Below are positions 5,642-7,989 of a stretch of DNA of 7,989 bases, piece by piece. Every line of letters starts with the position of its first letter. The first letter of the stretch is position 1. This DNA is from Phycisphaerae bacterium (GTDB taxonomy: Bacteria; Planctomycetota; Phycisphaerae; Tepidisphaerales; Tepidisphaeraceae), in NCBI GenBank assembly GCA_030448225.1, contig JAUJNJ010000025.1, forward strand, positions 1 through 7,989, read 5' to 3'. The notes beneath the pieces are model-generated. The model was not told the DNA's origin. It saw only the letters and a program-made list of their open reading frames with translations, and searched no databases. The translations under genes and the position numbers were made by a program.

Positions 5642-5769
5642 GCGCGTTCCTCCTGATTACCTTGCTGATTGCCGCCGCCGAGGACATCGACGCCTGCGCG
5701 GGTGCCTGCGACCGCACGGCGAAGGCCGGCGGTTCGGGCGGTGACGAGTTGGAACGTGCGGGCGAACAT
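5629..5769 (-). CDS. Possible 46-residue ORF at the start of the leader
   Basis: The ORF starts MFARTFQLVTARTAGLRRA at an ATG (5769-5767) about 30 bases after the probable transcription start. It continues GVDVLGGGNQQGNQEERALT and stops at TAG (5631-5629), immediately after the first arm of the 9-bp inverted repeat. There is no clear Shine-Dalgarno, only AAAAGAG upstream. The composition is Arg/Ala/Gly-rich and no family is recognised. A plus-strand ORF (5614-5775, starting MTVRSLAGEGAFLLITLL) overlaps it and is no better supported. It may be a leader peptide or simply chance. Confidence 0.2.
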   Translation of the reverse strand: MFARTFQLVTARTAGLRRAVAGTRAGVDVLGGGNQQGNQEERALTG

Positions 5770-5806
5770 CTATAGTCTCTTTTATAAAACTCTCCGACGT
5801 CTTCTA

Positions 5807-5833
5807 ATTATCGGCGCTTTCGGGCCGTGTCAA
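5807..5833 (-). promoter_or_regulatory. Sigma70-like promoter of the tRNA-tuf unit
   Basis: TTGACA (5833-5828) is a perfect -35 box, and GATAAT (5812-5807) matches five of six -10 bases. The spacer is 15 bases, a little short; one or two lost bases, as found all over this window, would give the usual 16-17. The surrounding AT-rich island (about 5765-5850) is the most marked in the window. It lies 26 bases after the stop of the PQQ-propeller gene and points to the leader, four tRNAs and tuf. Transcription would start near 5800. Confidence 0.6.
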
Positions 5834-5858
5834 TCATATTCCGCGTTTTCTCCCATTT

Positions 5859-7682
5859 CTACTTCGGCGAGGTCGTCGGCGGATTGCCGGCCGGGTCGCC
5901 GCCGAGGTCGTAGCAGACCATCTCCTCGGCGTTGCACGTAGAGGCGGCCGTGGGCGACGACCGGGTGGTTCCACGTCTTTCCCTCGATCGCCTGGAACCG
6001 GCCGAGTTCCTCGTGCGCGTCGGGGTTCGCGCGAGCAGGACCGCCTCGCCCCCTCGGTGACGACGATCATCAGGCCGGCGTCGGCGAGCATCACGACCTG
6101 GCCGCGGCCGTAGCGGCCCCCTCTTCCAGCGGCGGCTTTGCCGGTGCGGAGGTCGACGCAGGCGAAGATGCCGCCGTCGAAGCCGTAGACGCTGTCGCCG
6201 CGCACGACGCAGTTGTTGAACGACAGCAGGCGCCTTCGACGCCCAGCAGCGCCTCGGCCGTCCAGCGGTCGCCGTCGCGCCGCAGGTCGAGCAGCGCGCG
6301 ATGCCGATGTCGGTCTCCGACGCGAAGAGGACCTGCGACGATCCCACCGCCTCCAGGCTGCACGGCGCGGAACGCCGGCCGCCGGGATCGCGTGTTCCCA
6401 GAGCACGGCGGCGGACGTCGGGTCGACGGCGACGATGCCTTGCTCGCTCAGCATCACGACGTGCGGCCGGCCGTCGATCGTCATCTGCTGCGGCGACGCG
6501 TAGCCGATCGTGCCGGCCTTTGCCGTCCAGGCGGGCGAGCCGTCGGCGGTGCGGTAGGCGAGCAGGTCCTTGTCGGCCTCGCCGCCGGGCGTAGGCGATG
6601 ACGACGTCGGCCGCCACGAGCAGCGGAGCCGGAGAAGCCCAGATCGGCGGCGCCGGAGTCGGCGGCGATGTTGCGCGACCAGCGCTTGGCGCCCGTGGCG
6701 GCGTCGAGGCAGTTGAGGATCCCGGTGCGCTGGCACCGTGTAGAGCCGGCCGTCGGCGAACGTGGGCGTCGCGCGGGCCCGGCGCCGCCGACGGCGCTGA
6801 AAGCGGGCGGGGTCGGTGTGGACCCACCTCTCCCCCGGTCGCGGCGTCGAGGCAGACGACCGCCTCGGCGTCGCCGCGGCTGCTCCTGCGTATAAAGCTG
6901 GCCGTCGACGATCGCGACCGACGACCACGCGGGCCCGACCCGCTGCCGCCAGAGCGCGCTTGGGGGTGCCGCATCCCAGTTCAGCGACATGGTCCCCCCG
7001 CGGGCGACACCCCGGTGCCGTCGGGCCCGCGGAAAGGCGGGCCAGTCGCCGGGTTGCAGGGTGACGGCGACGACGTCCGGCAGCATGCGGTTGGGTGGTT
7101 CTTCCCGGGGGCGGGAGCGGCTCGGCGAGGAACATCTCCTCCGGCGTCGGCGTCCAGCGCCATGCACATCCGCCTGCTGGTCGCCCCACAGGCCGTCGGG
7201 AACGGATGACCGAGAACGCCCCACACCAGCAGCAGGAGGCGACGAGGCCGTAGCGCTTGAACCGGCGCGACCGCGGCGCGTGGCGAGCAGCCAGAGCGTC
7301 CAGACGGTCAGCGCGATCGGCAGGTTGAGGAGCAGGAGATACGGGTCCGACCGTGCGGAGCGTCAGCGTCATCACGACCACCGCGCCCGCCACGAGCAGC
7401 GCCACCGCGGCGAGGCGGTCGGTGCGGCCGACGCGCCCGGTTGCGCAACCACCAGCACGAGGAACGCGATGGTCAGCAGCAGCACGGCCGCCATGCGCGA
7501 CATGAAGCGGACGAACGTGGTGAGGTCGAGCAGTTGCAAGCCGTACGCGAACGCCCAGTACGCCGCGACGAGGGCGACGGCGGGCCAGAGCGCGGGCCGC
7601 GCGAGAGCTGCGCCGGGGCGGCGGCGCGGCCGGCGGGGCTAGGGGCGGAATCGGTTGGCGGCGGGACGGCGTCGACGGTCAT
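5859..7682 (-). CDS. Membrane-anchored PQQ-like beta-propeller protein, frameshifted
   Basis: The N-terminus MTVDAVPPPTDSAP leads into about five hydrophobic segments: ALWPAVALVAAYWAFAYGL (near 7570), MAAVLLLTIAFLVLVVAQ (7490), VALLVAGAVVVMTLTL (7390), LLLNLPIALTVWTLWLLA (7320) and LLLLVWGVLG (7235). The large domain follows with GDWPAFRGPDGTGV, common at the head of planctomycete PQQ-like proteins. Propeller blades include VCLDAATGERWVHTD, LNCLDAATGAKRWSRNI, LLAYRTADGSPAWTAKAGT, IVAVDPTSAAVLWEHAIP and IFACVDLRTGK. The end reads AIEGKTWNHPVV, AHGRLYV, NAEEMVCYDLGGDPAGNPP and TAG (5861-5859). The total of about 608 codons is plausible. Such proteins are propeller scaffolds; PQQ binding or dehydrogenase activity cannot be shown here. 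The ATG at 7682 has a weak GAGG upstream. At least ten frame changes are required. Confidence 0.88.
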
Positions 7683-7870
7683 GAGGCCCTCGGATGAGAC
7701 CACGGAGCGGCTACAGGCGGCGACGAGCCGACGAAGCCCGGGCGTTCGTTGGCGTGCTGCCGGTCAGTCGATGACGTGGGAACTATATCAGGGGACGTGC
7801 CGTCGCGTGATGGTCCGGCGACGCGGCGATGGCGCGGTGAAGACGCGGGGCCGTTCGATGAGCTACGACC

Positions 7871-7888
7871 TGCCCGCCGAAGCGGGCA
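7871..7888 (-). terminator. C(UUCG)G tetraloop hairpin
   Basis: TGCCCGC and GCGGGCA form a perfect 7-bp stem; on the minus strand the loop is TTCG closed by C-G, the very stable UUCG tetraloop. No T-run follows. It could end a minus-strand transcript coming from beyond the right edge, about 190 bases before the PQQ-propeller start. Confidence 0.4.
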
Positions 7889-7937
7889 TGCAGCGGCGAC
7901 ACGCGACACCGGCGAACGGTGCCGAACAAACGCGGCC

Positions 7938-7989
7938 CGGCCCCCCCCCCGCGGGCGCGGGCGGGGGGGGCCCCCCCCGCGGCGGCCGC
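7938..7989. repeat. G/C homopolymer palindrome at the window edge
   Basis: The last 52 bases are only G and C, with runs of ten or more C, eight G and eight C. Bases 7961-7980 form a perfect 20-base palindrome (GC, eight G, eight C, GC). This looks like a low-quality contig end or basecalling artefact more than biology. Confidence 0.6.

Larger units (their letters stand above)
7683..7989. other. Upstream region of the PQQ-propeller gene; no gene seen
   Basis: No ORF here resembles a protein family. TATAGT (7787-7782, minus strand) is a possible -10 box about 100 bases before the PQQ-propeller start, but no -35 fits. The region also holds a stable hairpin at 7871-7888 and ends in low-complexity G/C runs. 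Confidence 0.4.

Noticed and set aside
5614..5775. Plus-strand 53-codon ORF with a short hydrophobic stretch (GAFLLITLLIAA)
   Set aside because: It has no Shine-Dalgarno, lies antisense to the tRNA-tuf leader, and overlaps inverted repeats; its composition gives no coding support.
1..7989. CRISPR array, transposon, prophage or defence genes
   Set aside because: No evenly spaced direct repeats, transposase, integrase or nuclease motifs are visible on either strand.

Overview
The window is very GC-rich (roughly 70%) and looks like a planctomycete, probably of the Gemmata type. The grounds are a PQQ-propeller protein with a GDWPAFRGPDGTG-type motif, an EF-Tu whose switch I lacks the usual RGITI, and spacers carrying degenerate CACT/CCACC repeats; the assignment is from recalled family features, not a search. 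Nearly every gene, including the essential tuf, needs several +1/-1 frame changes to read as one protein. Single-base indels typical of an unpolished long-read contig are the simplest explanation, so the genes are annotated as intact but frameshifted here, with approximate internal positions.

Layout. Plus strand, left: a PhoX/DUF839 phosphatase cut by the left edge (to about 2135), then a small adrenodoxin-type 2Fe-2S ferredoxin (2256 to about 2613) with a good ribosome binding site. Bases 2614-2882 hold no convincing gene and separate the plus-strand genes from a long minus-strand block. In its transcription direction that block reads: a PQQ-like beta-propeller protein with several N-terminal membrane helices (7682-5859); a sigma70-like promoter (5833-5807); a structured leader with two short ORFs, nested inverted repeats and a T-rich run (about 5800-5426); four tRNA genes, Gly(GCC), Gln(CTG), Gln(TTG) and Asn(GTT); tuf (4511-3324); a large hairpin; and a conserved small hypothetical gene (3217-2883). 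The right end (7683-7989) holds upstream sequence, a C(UUCG)G hairpin and a G/C-homopolymer palindrome at the edge that looks like an artefact.

How it fits together. The tRNA-tuf block is a translation unit: three of the four tRNAs (two Gln, one Asn) are those that many bacteria charge by transamidation, and EF-Tu delivers all aminoacyl-tRNAs. The most unusual features are the Asn-anticodon tRNA with a long variable arm, two tRNAs with non-canonical T-loops, the complex leader, and a short ORF with a near-perfect Shine-Dalgarno that runs into tRNA-Gly. No defence system, CRISPR array, transposase or phage gene is visible.
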